A DNA stretch of 28,720 nt from positions 1 through 28,720 of the forward strand of contig CAZXCJ010000014.1 in NCBI GenBank assembly GCA_964639335.1. The letters are read 5' to 3'. The notes under the pieces were generated by a model. It made no database searches and was not told the DNA's origin. It saw only the letters and a list, made by a program, of their open reading frames with translations. Positions 1 to 7,471 of the stretch are shown here, piece by piece. Origin of the DNA: JAIOTH01 sp964639335. Its GTDB lineage: Bacteria; Patescibacteriota; Patescibacteriia; UBA1558; S5-K13. How positions within the stretch are numbered: the stretch's first letter is position 1; the number at the start of each line of letters is the position of its first letter. The translations under genes and the position numbers were made by a program.

Positions 1-956
1 GGCATTCCTATAAAATGACAGGCCTGATAAGCAGAAACAGCTTGTTCTAAGGCTCGTGAATTTGCTAAACCAATATCTTCTGATGCAAACCTAACTATTC
101 GACGAGCAATATATAAAGGTTCCTCCCCTGCTTCCAACATTCTGGCTAACCAATACAAAGCTGCATCTGGATCAGAACCGCGCATTGATTTATGCAAGGC
201 AGAAATTATATTATAATGCTCTTCGCCATTTTTATCGTAAAATAAATACGATTTTTGAAAGGCTTCTTTTATTAAATCCAGATTAATCTTTTTATCTTTG
301 GACGCAGACACTGAATATTCTAAAACATTTAAAGCTATTCTAACATCACCATTGCTCATTCCCGCTAAAGCATTGATTACTTTCTCGTCTACTTTAATGT
401 TTAAATTTCCAAAACCCTTTTTCTTGTCTTTTATGGCCTTATTTAAAATTTCAGCAATCTGTTTTCTATTTAATTGTTTTAAAACAAAAACATGGCATCT
501 GGAAAGTAATGCTCCAATTACTTCAAAGCTTGGATTTTCTGTTGTAGCTCCAATTAAAATAATTACTCCCTTTTCAACATAAGGCAATAATGCATCTTGC
601 TGTGCTTTATTCCAACGATGTATTTCATCTATAAATAAAATTGTTCTTTTATTTTTTTCTTGATTATCCTCTGCTTTTTTTATAATATCACGAAGCGCCT
701 TAACTCCGCTGGAAACAGCAGATATTTGATAAAATTCTGATTTTGTTTTTTTGGCAATAATAAAAGCCAAAGTGGTTTTTCCACTACCAGGAGGCCCCCA
801 AAAAATTATTGAAGGTAATTCATCGGATTCAATTGCTCTTCTCAATAATTTTCCTTTACCAACAACTTCTTCCTGCCCCAAAAAATCCTTTAAACTTTCT
901 GGTCTCATCCTGTCGGCCAATGGATTACTTTGATTTAATTTTATTTTTTCAGGCAT
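1..956 (-). CDS. rarA: Replication-associated recombination protein A (AAA+ ATPase), 3' end outside window
   Basis: This open frame runs from an ATG at 954-956 off the left edge, giving 318 visible codons; the C-terminal end is missing from the window. RarA/MgsA is a clamp-loader-like AAA+ ATPase that acts at stalled replication forks and single-strand gaps. Reading the minus strand I see the N-terminal NPLADRMRP segment, Walker A GPPGSGKTT near residue 52, Walker B ILFIDEIHR near residue 107, the sensor-1 stretch GATTENPSF near residue 136, and the family-typical EEHYNIISALHKSMRGSDP block near residue 250 that starts the RarA C-terminal region. This order is diagnostic of RarA rather than RuvB or DnaX. 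It lies 31 bp downstream of the RAYT gene on the same strand. No Shine-Dalgarno sequence precedes the start. Confidence 0.95.
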   Translation of the reverse strand, partial: MPEKIKLNQSNPLADRMRPESLKDFLGQEEVVGKGKLLRRAIESDELPSIIFWGPPGSGKTTLAFIIAKKTKSEFYQISAVSSGVKALRDIIKKAEDNQEKNKRTILFIDEIHRWNKAQQDALLPYVEKGVIILIGATTENPSFEVIGALLSRCHVFVLKQLNRKQIAEILNKAIKDKKKGFGNLNIKVDEKVINALAGMSNGDVRIALNVLEYSVSASKDKKINLDLIKEAFQKSYLFYDKNGEEHYNIISALHKSMRGSDPDAALYWLARMLEAGEEPLYIARRIVRFASEDIGLANSRALEQAVSAYQACHFIGM

Positions 957-987
957 GTTTAAAGATTAACAAGAAATAAGATCTTAT

Positions 988-1527
988 TCAATACTCTCTA
1001 TTATTCCTGTCTCCTTTCCAATTTAAAGGGTTTAATCTAATATATTCTCTTACTCTATTCAAATCATTTTCACCTCTTATAATATGTTCATAAAATGACT
1101 TTTGCCACACAAAATTAATTTTATTTATGGTGGCATATTTTTTAACACCTGTTTTAAAACCACGAATTATGGATGCCAAATTTTTGGATTGTGGTCCGAA
1201 TTTATTTTCATTTCCCGTAGAGACGCAAAATTTTGCGTCTCTACATTTAATTTCTATTATCCCGTGGATATGATTTGGCATAATGATATAACAATCCAAA
1301 AATATAAATGGAAAATGATTTGGAATTTCTAACCAACATTTTTCTACAATTTTTCCTAATTGATTTAAATACATCTTTCCATTTTTTATTTTACCAAAAT
1401 ACTCTATTTTATCTTTCGTACATATCGTAACGGCATAATATCCTGGATTTGAATAATCCCAATTTGGTAATCGGATTGATTTGATTCTATATTTCTCTTG
1501 ATATAATTCTGAATTAAATTTAAACAT
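988..1527 (-). CDS. REP-associated tyrosine transposase (RAYT, Y1_Tnp / IS200-like HUH family)
   Basis: A 179-residue single-domain HUH nuclease. The HxH metal motif is His86 and His88 in IMPNHIHGIIEI, and the likely catalytic tyrosine is Tyr146 in the conserved WQKSFYEHIIR block. The NPGYYAVTICT opening and the closing EYIRLNPLNW are also typical of RAYTs. RAYTs cut and join single-stranded DNA at REP palindromes and are usually single-copy and domesticated rather than free insertion sequences; I see no left or right IS200 ends here. Oddly, residues 95-104 (CRDAKFCVST) are encoded by a perfect 28-bp palindrome (1217-1244), placed in the variable loop straight after the HUH motif, so the enzyme gene contains what is probably its own substrate. 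The frame stays open across it and both catalytic motifs are intact, so the gene is probably functional. Confidence 0.92.
   Translation of the reverse strand: MFKFNSELYQEKYRIKSIRLPNWDYSNPGYYAVTICTKDKIEYFGKIKNGKMYLNQLGKIVEKCWLEIPNHFPFIFLDCYIIMPNHIHGIIEIKCRDAKFCVSTGNENKFGPQSKNLASIIRGFKTGVKKYATINKINFVWQKSFYEHIIRGENDLNRVREYIRLNPLNWKGDRNNREY
1217..1244. repeat. REP-like 28-bp perfect palindrome inside the RAYT gene
   Basis: Each arm is 14 bases (GTAGAGACGCAAAA and its reverse complement) with no spacer. It shares the core TTGCGTCTCT with the imperfect palindrome at 6512-6531. Its location within a RAYT reading frame supports calling it a REP element; copy number in the rest of the genome cannot be seen here. 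Confidence 0.85.
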
Positions 1528-1552
1528 AATTGCTTTTCTATATTATTTAAAT

Positions 1553-1574
1553 AAAAAAACCGCAAAAATTGCGG
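1553..1574 (-). terminator. Rho-independent terminator
   Basis: On the minus strand the stem CCGCAA/TTGCGG has a 3-base loop (1560-1574) and is followed by seven T residues (complement of 1553-1559). It lies between the DUF721 gene and the RAYT gene and would stop transcription coming from the former. Confidence 0.7.
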
Positions 1575-1657
1575 CCCCATGATTTAAAATTAATATATAA
1601 TTTATATCAACATCTTATCTTATATATAAAATAAATACAAATACAATTATTCCTGAC

Positions 1658-1685
1658 CAAAAAAATCCCATTTAAAATGGAATTT
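1658..1685 (-). terminator. Possible AT-rich terminator hairpin after the DUF721 gene
   Basis: CCATTT/AAATGG with a single central base (1668-1680), extended by AAAT/ATTT with one mismatch, and a run of T on the minus strand beyond it. It lies about 40 bp after the stop of the 1726-2022 gene. The stem is weak, so the call is tentative. Confidence 0.45.
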
Positions 1686-1725
1686 CTATTTCCCAAAAGC
1701 TAAAAGCTGAGCACTGAAAACCGAC

Positions 1726-2022
1726 TCATTGCCAAAACACAATATCCTTAATTAATTTCTCTTTACAAACTTTATTAATCTCCTCTACTAATTTCTTTTT
1801 AGCTAAACTTAAAGCATTGGCCGCAGTAGGAGAATTACAAGAAATATATAAAACCATTTCCTTAACATACTTGGGCTCTATTAAATTCGCTACTTCTTTT
1901 CCCCAAACCTGCTCTATTATTTTTTTGGATTCTACTAAAACATTACTGGCCTCTACTTGGGGCTTAATTCTATTACGAGCTAGACTTTGCGGTAAAAGAT
2001 TTTTTAAATCTATAAAAGACAT
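1726..2022 (-). CDS. DUF721 / DciA-like protein
   Basis: A 98-residue protein whose central part reads IIEQVWGKEVANLIEPKYV, followed by VLYISCNSPTAANALSLAKK and a terminal hydrophobic IVFW. This fits the DUF721 pattern: a conserved tryptophan, a strand of alternating hydrophobics, then a helix. DciA, the characterised member, helps load the replicative DnaB helicase in many bacteria that lack DnaC, and it binds DNA. This copy is short, with little outside the core domain, so the assignment rests on pattern and length. It follows the helicase-nuclease gene on the same strand, separated by an inverted-repeat element, and is followed by two terminator-like hairpins. No Shine-Dalgarno sequence precedes the ATG at 2020-2022. 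Confidence 0.6.
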   Translation of the reverse strand: MSFIDLKNLLPQSLARNRIKPQVEASNVLVESKKIIEQVWGKEVANLIEPKYVKEMVLYISCNSPTAANALSLAKKKLVEEINKVCKEKLIKDIVFWQ

Positions 2023-2105
2023 GGTATTGAATTCTTAATTTGTAATTTTGAATTTTGATTGAATTATAAATTTTGAATGTTTAAAAATTAAATCATTCGA
2101 AATTT

Positions 2106-2212
2106 ACCCTGTTAAATAATTTTTAATTCAATTTATTCTGGTCACTATAGATTATTTTTATAGTTAGGAAAAAATAAAATCTTATATGTGTAAAAATTGA
2201 ATTTAACAGGGT
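2106..2212. repeat. MITE-like element, copy 1 (ACCCTGTTAAAT terminal inverted repeats)
   Basis: The 107-bp segment starts ACCCTGTTAAAT and ends with its complement-inverse ATTTAACAGGGT; the interior is AT-rich with no frame. The word ATTCGAAATTTA stands at both borders (2095-2106 and 2215-2226), but a similar word occurs a third time at about 2236-2245, so a target duplication is uncertain. Confidence 0.75.
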
Positions 2213-2245
2213 GAATTCGAAATTTAAAATTCATCATTCGAAATT

Positions 2246-2279
2246 CCTTTTAGATTTTGACGAGTCAAAGTCTAAAAGG
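2246..2279 (-). other. Long hairpin overlapping the end of the helicase gene
   Basis: Arms of 16 bases (2246-2261 and 2264-2279) match at 15 positions and are separated by two bases. The right arm contains the last codons and the TGA stop (2265-2267) of the helicase gene. No T-run follows on the minus strand, so it looks like a 3' mRNA-stabilising or Rho-related stem rather than a standard intrinsic terminator. Confidence 0.6.
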
Positions 2280-5231
2280 GCAAATATCTTTAAAATCACA
2301 ATATCGACATTTATATTCTGACGGCTTAGCCTGAAAATTGCAAGTATTTATTTTCTTTATCGTCTGAATCAATTTTTCTCTTATCTTTTCTAACTCCTTA
2401 TCAGTGCCTAAAAAATCTATTTGGGTATTATTATTTAAATAATGAAATTTTAAATTCTTAACTTTCTCTTTAAAAACTTCTTCATAGGCCATTTGGTAAA
2501 TTAATAGTTGCTCTTTTTCAGCCAAACTTAATTTTTCTTTAGGGTGGCCAGTTTTATAATCTACTAATTGTACTCCTCCGTTTATTTTATCAACTCTATC
2601 AATATTTCCCTTAAAACCATGGTCGCCAAAATGAACATTAAAACCCTTTTCTAAAAATTTCACTTGGGGAGGATTTTTTTCAAAATCTTTATAAATTTCT
2701 CTTAATGTTTCTCGTCCTTGCTTTAAATATTCTTTTTTATCCTCCTTATTTTCATACCAATCATCAATCCATACTTCTTCATATATTTTCAATAACTCTT
2801 CTAAGGAAACCGGCAATTTATTTTCTCTCTTTTGAATATCTTTTGTCTTGGGAGCAGTAAATAAATTACCTTGAGCTTTTTCTTCTCTAAATTTAATTAA
2901 TTGAAAAAACTTTTGTAAAGTTAAATGCATTGACTTACCATAACTGAAAACAGCCTTTCCTAAACTAGGAATCTTCAAAATATGAGCATAATAATATTGA
3001 CGCGGACAAATATTATAAGCACTAATTTGACTAAAAGAAAATTGTTTTGGTAAAAGTTTTCGTAAGTCCTCTTTATTGATTCTTCTTGTATCTTCAGAAA
3101 TTTTTGAACCCAATTTGTTAAAATCAATTTGGTTATCTTTAGCTAAATCTTCTTCTAATTTTATTAAATTTAATTCCTTTAAAAATATTGACGGTCTTTT
3201 TAATCTCATCCCTCCATAATCTAAAGCCCAGCTAAAATAAAGTCCTTTTTTAGCCCTGGTAATAGCTACATAAAATAATCTTCTCTCTTCTTGTAAATGA
3301 ACATCTCCTTGCAATAATGTCTCCTTGACTAATTCATTGGGAATTTGAATCTTTTCACTCCTTTCTAAAGAAGGAAATCTCTTATCCACCAAACCAGCTA
3401 CAAAAACATATTTAAATTCCAAACCCTTGGCTCCATGTACTGTCATAACTTTTACAGATTCTGGCCCCTCGTCAATACTAGAAGCCAATTTACCTTTATC
3501 TCCAGATTCTATTTCTAATTTAAAAAATTCTAAAAAATCTTTTACTTTTGGAGAATCGGTTCCTTTTTCAAATAATTGTACTTTTCTATAAAATTGATTT
3601 AAATAAGAAAAAATTTTTTGTTTTTGGGCTTCATTAAGAGCATCAATCCATTTCAAATAACCACTATCTATTAAAAAGGCCCAGATGATTTTCCAAACGC
3701 TTTGTTTGGTTACTAACCCACTATACTTATCAACTAAAGCAATAATTTTTTCTAAGGACTTAATTGTCTTCTCTGGCAGCTTTAAATAAATCCGATGATT
3801 TTTTATAACCTCATAAAGAGAAACAGTTTTTTTACGGGCCATGTGACTAAAATTAACAGCTTGGCGAGGATCAATATCAAAACATTTTAAATTTAAAACC
3901 CTCCATACCGCCGATGATTCATGATAATTATCCAAAAGTTTTAAATAAGCCACAATATCCATTACAATTTCTTTTTCATAAAGACCACTAGAAGCTACAA
4001 AATTATAAGGAATATTGGCCTCTTCTAAGCCAATAGTAAAGGGTTTGGCTTGTGAATTTGAACGAACTAAAATTGCAAAATCATTCCATGATAAATTTTT
4101 TTGTTTTTTTAAAATTTGATAAATTTTTTTAATAAGCTCATTAACTTCATCATTCTCTGTTTGGGCTCTAATAACTTCTATCTCCCCTGCTTCAGCTGAA
4201 GAAGCCCGCAATTTTTTACTCAATTTATTCTTTCCTTGGGATAATTTAATTTCTAATCTATTTGGATTATTTTGTTGAATAAAATCATAAGCCAAATCTA
4301 AAACGTTCTGTGTAGAACGATAATTCTGAGTCAAGAATACCTCTTTAGTTTGAGGATAATCCTTTTTAAAGCCCAAAATATTATTCATAGAACTACCCCT
4401 AAAAGCATAAATAGATTGATCATCGTCCCCAACTACAGTGATATTATTTTTAGGATGAGCTAATAACTTTACTAGTTCATATTGAGCATAATTAGTATCT
4501 TGAAACTCATCTACTAATATATATTGAAATTGCTCTCTGTGTTTTTTTAAAACATTTGGCCTTTCTTTAAAAAGTTTTAGACAATAATTTATTAAATCTC
4601 CAAAATCTAAAACTTCTTCATCTAATAAAATTTGTTGATAAGTATGATAAGCATTGGCAATTTCTTCCAAGCGTCTAGTCTCAAATTGTGTTTCTTCGTC
4701 TGCTCTTTGTCCTTGGTTTAATCTGATTTTTTCAGCATATTCTAAATAATCTTTAGGTTGGATTAATTCATCTTTACACCTAGAAAAATGTTTAATCATT
4801 TCTTTTATAAATTTAGTTGGATTGCCTAATGGCCGATAATAATCTAAATTAAATTTGTCCAAATTTTTTCTAATCAACATCCAAATTCCTGTCTCATCTA
4901 AAATCTTAAAATTACTCGGCAAGCCAATGTCTAAACCATTATCTTCTAAAATTCGCTGACAAAAAGCATGAAAAGTCATCACCCATAAATCTGTATAAGC
5001 ATAAGGCAGGGCCCTATCCAATCTTTCTTCCATTTCATTAGCGGCCTTTTCTGTAAAAGTCAAAGCTAAAACATTATCTGCTTTCAAATTCTTTTTTTCT
5101 AATAAATAAAAAACTCTTTGAGTTAAAACTGTAGTTTTACCCGTACCGGCTCCAGCCACTATTAACAGCGGTCCTTCTCCATATTCCACAGCCTGTTTTT
5201 GCTCTTTGTTTAGTTTTATTTTTTCAGCCAT
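2265..5231 (-). CDS. UvrD/PcrA-like superfamily 1 DNA helicase fused to a RecB-type PD-(D/E)XK nuclease
   Basis: This 988-residue protein combines a complete SF1A helicase with a C-terminal nuclease. Helicase motifs in order: Q-motif and Walker A AGAGTGKTT (26-34), Walker B VDEFQDT (240-246), motif III GDDDQSIYAFRG (268 on), motif V VHGAKGLEF (598-606) and motif VI EERRLFYVAITRAKK. The nuclease begins near residue 735 (FSFSQISAYNICPRQYYY). Its acidic residues are Asp878 and Asp891 with Lys893 in the VDYKTG motif. Cys742 plus Cys975, Cys978 and Cys984 form the four-cysteine iron-sulfur layout of AddB/Cas4-type nucleases. The family processes DNA ends for recombination or repair, so this single chain may stand in for AddAB/RecBCD; that is inference. 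It uses an ATG with no Shine-Dalgarno sequence, preceded by 7-bp tandem TTTTTAG words (5237-5257). Confidence 0.93.
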   Translation of the reverse strand: MAEKIKLNKEQKQAVEYGEGPLLIVAGAGTGKTTVLTQRVFYLLEKKNLKADNVLALTFTEKAANEMEERLDRALPYAYTDLWVMTFHAFCQRILEDNGLDIGLPSNFKILDETGIWMLIRKNLDKFNLDYYRPLGNPTKFIKEMIKHFSRCKDELIQPKDYLEYAEKIRLNQGQRADEETQFETRRLEEIANAYHTYQQILLDEEVLDFGDLINYCLKLFKERPNVLKKHREQFQYILVDEFQDTNYAQYELVKLLAHPKNNITVVGDDDQSIYAFRGSSMNNILGFKKDYPQTKEVFLTQNYRSTQNVLDLAYDFIQQNNPNRLEIKLSQGKNKLSKKLRASSAEAGEIEVIRAQTENDEVNELIKKIYQILKKQKNLSWNDFAILVRSNSQAKPFTIGLEEANIPYNFVASSGLYEKEIVMDIVAYLKLLDNYHESSAVWRVLNLKCFDIDPRQAVNFSHMARKKTVSLYEVIKNHRIYLKLPEKTIKSLEKIIALVDKYSGLVTKQSVWKIIWAFLIDSGYLKWIDALNEAQKQKIFSYLNQFYRKVQLFEKGTDSPKVKDFLEFFKLEIESGDKGKLASSIDEGPESVKVMTVHGAKGLEFKYVFVAGLVDKRFPSLERSEKIQIPNELVKETLLQGDVHLQEERRLFYVAITRAKKGLYFSWALDYGGMRLKRPSIFLKELNLIKLEEDLAKDNQIDFNKLGSKISEDTRRINKEDLRKLLPKQFSFSQISAYNICPRQYYYAHILKIPSLGKAVFSYGKSMHLTLQKFFQLIKFREEKAQGNLFTAPKTKDIQKRENKLPVSLEELLKIYEEVWIDDWYENKEDKKEYLKQGRETLREIYKDFEKNPPQVKFLEKGFNVHFGDHGFKGNIDRVDKINGGVQLVDYKTGHPKEKLSLAEKEQLLIYQMAYEEVFKEKVKNLKFHYLNNNTQIDFLGTDKELEKIREKLIQTIKKINTCNFQAKPSEYKCRYCDFKDICPFRL

Positions 5232-5300
5232 AATTAATTTTTAGTTTTTAGTTTTTAACTATTTAAATATTACCCTTTTCCAAGTTTTCAGTCAAAAGAA

Positions 5301-5328
5301 AAAACCACCCAATTAATCAGGTGGTTTT
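5301..5328 (-). terminator. Terminator overlapping the stop of the 5313-5972 gene
   Basis: The stem AAAACCACC (5301-5309) pairs with GGTGGTTTT (5320-5328). The upstream arm on the minus strand encodes the last residues of the protein and the TAA stop lies in the loop. T-rich sequence follows on the minus strand. Confidence 0.85.
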
Positions 5329-5972
5329 GAAATAATTTTAAATTCTCCAGAATAAGACTTATATCCAGAACTAAAACTGGATATCAGAGACCAATTATTA
5401 TTTTCTTGAAGATTTAATCTCAAACATTTGTAATTCAAATTCTGATTCAAATACAAGCTTATTTCTAACAAAAAATCACTTCCAGCTTTTATGATCATTG
5501 CTCTTTCAATAACTTTCAAAATACTTCTATGTTTAGAATCGAAATGATAACTCAGACCTAGTAGCTCTGCTAAGTGTTTAAAACCTAAACAACTCAACTT
5601 ATCATTCAAATGACAATTTATAAAATTACTATCATCTTGAATAAATTTGAAAATAATTGGAATTTCTTCGTCTCCGCGCGTAGAATGAGAAACTAAAAAA
5701 CAATGATATCCGCCCTCTAAAACACCGCCTGGATAAATCCTTAAACAACGCATGGTTTCATCCTGATGAATTGAAAGACCTATTTCAACTACTGTTCTAT
5801 ACTCGCGATTAGCAAAAGACAATTCTTCGACTGTCCCTGCTATCAAAATTTCCTCTTTTAAATCCATAACTTCAAATCTCAAATTTGACAAATTAATAGG
5901 TTTCTTTAAATCCAAACCGGAAAATTTTAATAGATTAAGTTCCTTTGATGATAAAAGATTTAAATCAAACAT
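5313..5972 (-). CDS. Hypothetical protein, 219 residues
   Basis: I do not recognise this protein. It is soluble-looking, with no signal peptide or membrane segment, and rich in alternating hydrophobic strands (LRFEVMDL, EILIAGTVEEL, TVVEIGLSIH). It includes a glycine-bearing PGGVLEGGYHCFLVSHSTRGDEEIP segment in the middle and ends KIISKPPD. The frame is well supported as a real gene. GGAGGA lies 3-4 bases before the ATG (5976-5981), a strong extended -10 promoter lies just upstream (6013-6040), and a terminator hairpin is built into the stop region (5301-5328). It therefore forms a self-contained single-gene unit, divergent from the ATP synthase operon. A real Shine-Dalgarno sequence sets it apart from most genes here and links it in style to the two small genes at 14298 and 14725. 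Function unknown. Confidence 0.8.
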   Translation of the reverse strand: MFDLNLLSSKELNLLKFSGLDLKKPINLSNLRFEVMDLKEEILIAGTVEELSFANREYRTVVEIGLSIHQDETMRCLRIYPGGVLEGGYHCFLVSHSTRGDEEIPIIFKFIQDDSNFINCHLNDKLSCLGFKHLAELLGLSYHFDSKHRSILKVIERAMIIKAGSDFLLEISLYLNQNLNYKCLRLNLQENNNWSLISSFSSGYKSYSGEFKIISKPPD

Positions 5973-6012
5973 TATTCCTCCAAATATTATAATTTTTATT
6001 TTTTAAAAATCC

Positions 6013-6040
6013 ATTATAACAGATAATTTGAAAAATTCAA
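6013..6040 (-). promoter_or_regulatory. Promoter of the 5313-5972 gene
   Basis: On the minus strand: -35 TTGAAT (6035-6040), a 16-bp spacer, then -10 TATAAT (6013-6018) with the extended TG one base before it. It lies about 40 bp upstream of the start codon. Confidence 0.75.
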
Positions 6041-6107
6041 AACAACTTTTAGCTCATGGCTTTCAACTTTATAAACTTTATAACTTTAAACTTGCAACTA
6101 ACTCACT

Positions 6108-6116
6108 TTATCCACA
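6108..6116 (+). promoter_or_regulatory. Consensus DnaA box
   Basis: TTATCCACA is an exact match to the classic DnaA box. It lies about 20 bp upstream of the -35 of the ATP synthase promoter, in the divergent intergenic region. Only one box was seen, so it is not by itself an origin. Confidence 0.45.
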
Positions 6117-6135
6117 GAAAAAAAATTAAAAGCTC

Positions 6136-6164
6136 TTGATTTGAAAGCAAAAATAGTGTATACT
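6136..6164 (+). promoter_or_regulatory. Promoter of the ATP synthase operon
   Basis: TTGATT (6136-6141), a 17-bp spacer and TATACT (6159-6164), a near-consensus vegetative promoter. Transcription would begin near 6171, just before a small GC hairpin (6174-6187, CCCG/CGGG) in the leader and about 36 bases before the first start codon. Confidence 0.75.
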
Positions 6165-6206
6165 TTTTTCTATCCCGCTTGTTCGGGGCTTTAAAAAATC
6201 AAAAAT

Positions 6207-6488
6207 ATGAAAGAAGATTTTCTAAAAGCAAAAAGTGTAAAAGAATTAGCTAAAGGAGTTTTATATTATAATGCCAGTTCTATTCTAGGTCCATTAATTC
6301 TTTTTGTTGGCTTGGGGTTAATTTTAGATAATACTCTAGACACTAAGCCCTATTTAACACTTTCTGGATTAGTAATAGCTTTCATTATCACTAATCTCTT
6401 AATTTTCAAAAAGGTTAGACAATTAATGAAAAAATTTAAACAAAAATATCCTCCTGAAAAGAAGGAAAAAAATGAACCAAAAAAATAA
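6207..6488 (+). CDS. AtpZ/AtpI-like accessory protein of the F0F1 ATP synthase
   Basis: A 93-residue membrane protein with two hydrophobic segments (about 25-41 and 48-67), the second preceded by DTKPYLTLSG. This is the ATPase_gene1/AtpZ pattern of a short loop between two helices, followed by a basic tail rich in Lys. Members of this family sit at the head of atp operons and are associated with assembly of the c ring or with Mg2+/Ca2+ handling; the exact role varies by lineage. Its position as first gene after the operon promoter, upstream of atpB, supports the assignment. There is no Shine-Dalgarno sequence; the ATG follows an A-rich leader that carries a short GC hairpin. The Lys-rich C-terminus (KKEKNEPKK) is probably disordered. 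Confidence 0.75.
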   Translation: MKEDFLKAKSVKELAKGVLYYNASSILGPLILFVGLGLILDNTLDTKPYLTLSGLVIAFIITNLLIFKKVRQLMKKFKQKYPPEKKEKNEPKK

Positions 6489-6511
6489 TAATTAACTTTA
6501 AACCTTTATAC

Positions 6512-6531
6512 AGACGTAATGTATTGCGTCT
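6512..6531. repeat. REP-like imperfect palindrome before atpB
   Basis: AGACGTAATG/TATTGCGTCT is a 20-bp palindrome with two imperfect positions. Its right half, TTGCGTCTCT, is identical to ten bases of the REP palindrome in the RAYT gene (1233-1242). It sits between the stop of the AtpZ-like gene and atpB. Confidence 0.6.
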
Positions 6532-6551
6532 CTCCCAAGTTTTAACTATCT

Positions 6552-7373
6552 ATGGACAATATATCTTTATCACCACAAATTCTATTTCATATCGGCTCAT
6601 TTCCAATTAGCAATTCATTTTTTTGGGGAATTGTTTTAAGTGCCCTGATAATTATAATCACTTTAATAATAGTTAAATCTAGAAAAAGGGTTCCCGGGAA
6701 ATTGCAAAATCTTTTTGAAATTATGATAGAAGGAGCGTTTAGTTTTGTTAAAAGTGTAGTAGGTGATGAAAAAAAAGCTCGCAAAATATTCCCTTTAGTA
6801 TTTTCCATATTTTTTCTAACTTTAACAGCTAATTTAGCCACTTTTATTCCTGGTCAAGCCGCTATCACCATAAAAACTAGTGGTGGTGTAGTTCCTCTTT
6901 TTAGAGCAGTAATCGCCGATTATAGCATTGTTTTTGTAATGACTATGATTGCTGTTATTACCACTCAAATAGTAGCCATTGCTGTCCATGGACCATTGGG
7001 ATATATAGGTAAATTTGTAAATTTAAGCGGTATAAAAAAATTTCTTTTATTAATCTTTAAAAAAGGTCAATTTAAATTTGGAGTTTTGGCTCAAGGACTT
7101 TTAGACCTTTTTTTAGGATTAATGGATATTGTTGGTGAAATCGCTAAAATCATATCATTATCATTTCGTCTGTTTGGTAATATTTTTGCCAGTGAAGTTT
7201 TAATAGCCGTAGCTTTATTTTTAGCACCATTTATTGTACCTATCCCCTTAAAATTTCTAGGTTTGTTAACTGCCATAGTACAGGCATTTGTATTTTCAGT
7301 TCTAACTTTAGTATTTGTAAATATGGCCTCTGAAATTGAAGAAGAAGAAATGATAGAACAAGCTACTATATGA
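6552..7373 (+). CDS. atpB: F0F1 ATP synthase subunit a
   Basis: A 273-residue polytopic membrane protein forming the stator half-channels next to the c ring. The essential arginine is Arg206 in ISLSFRLFGNIFASEVL, the most conserved segment of the family, and the C-terminal helices read FLGLLTAIVQAFVFSVLTLVFVNMA with the expected Gln. An acidic tail (EIEEEEMIEQ) follows. Length is normal for a bacterial a subunit. It comes after the AtpZ-like gene with a 63-bp spacer holding a REP-like palindrome. The ATG lacks a Shine-Dalgarno sequence, but the N-terminus aligns sensibly, with a short lumenal segment before the first helix. The 98-bp spacer to atpE is pure AT-rich sequence made of AATTTCGAATTTTGA-type words. 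Confidence 0.96.
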   Translation: MDNISLSPQILFHIGSFPISNSFFWGIVLSALIIIITLIIVKSRKRVPGKLQNLFEIMIEGAFSFVKSVVGDEKKARKIFPLVFSIFFLTLTANLATFIPGQAAITIKTSGGVVPLFRAVIADYSIVFVMTMIAVITTQIVAIAVHGPLGYIGKFVNLSGIKKFLLLIFKKGQFKFGVLAQGLLDLFLGLMDIVGEIAKIISLSFRLFGNIFASEVLIAVALFLAPFIVPIPLKFLGLLTAIVQAFVFSVLTLVFVNMASEIEEEEMIEQATI

Positions 7374-7471
7374 TAAAATTTAGAATTACCAATTTCGAAT
7401 TTTGATTAAATTTTTAATTAAAGAATTATAAATTAATTCAAAATTAAAAATTAATAATTAAGACAAAATAT

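Noticed and set aside
298..582. Plus-strand frame of 94 codons
   Set aside because: It lies fully opposite rarA, whose minus-strand frame carries Walker A, Walker B and sensor motifs.
1102..1332. Plus-strand frame of 76 codons
   Set aside because: Antisense to the RAYT gene; it is open partly because the palindrome reads the same on both strands (it repeats RDAKFCVST).
988..1527. Complete IS200/IS605 insertion sequence
   Set aside because: The protein is a RAYT rather than TnpA of IS200, and no subterminal hairpin ends or TnpB gene flank it.
2095..2226. 12-bp target-site duplication around MITE copy 1
   Set aside because: The word ATTCGAAATT also occurs at about 2236-2245 and similar words fill the spacer, so the flanking match may be coincidental. 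Kept only as a comment.
5973..6206. Replication origin
   Set aside because: Only one DnaA box, no box cluster, no AT-rich unwinding array and no dnaA or dnaN nearby.
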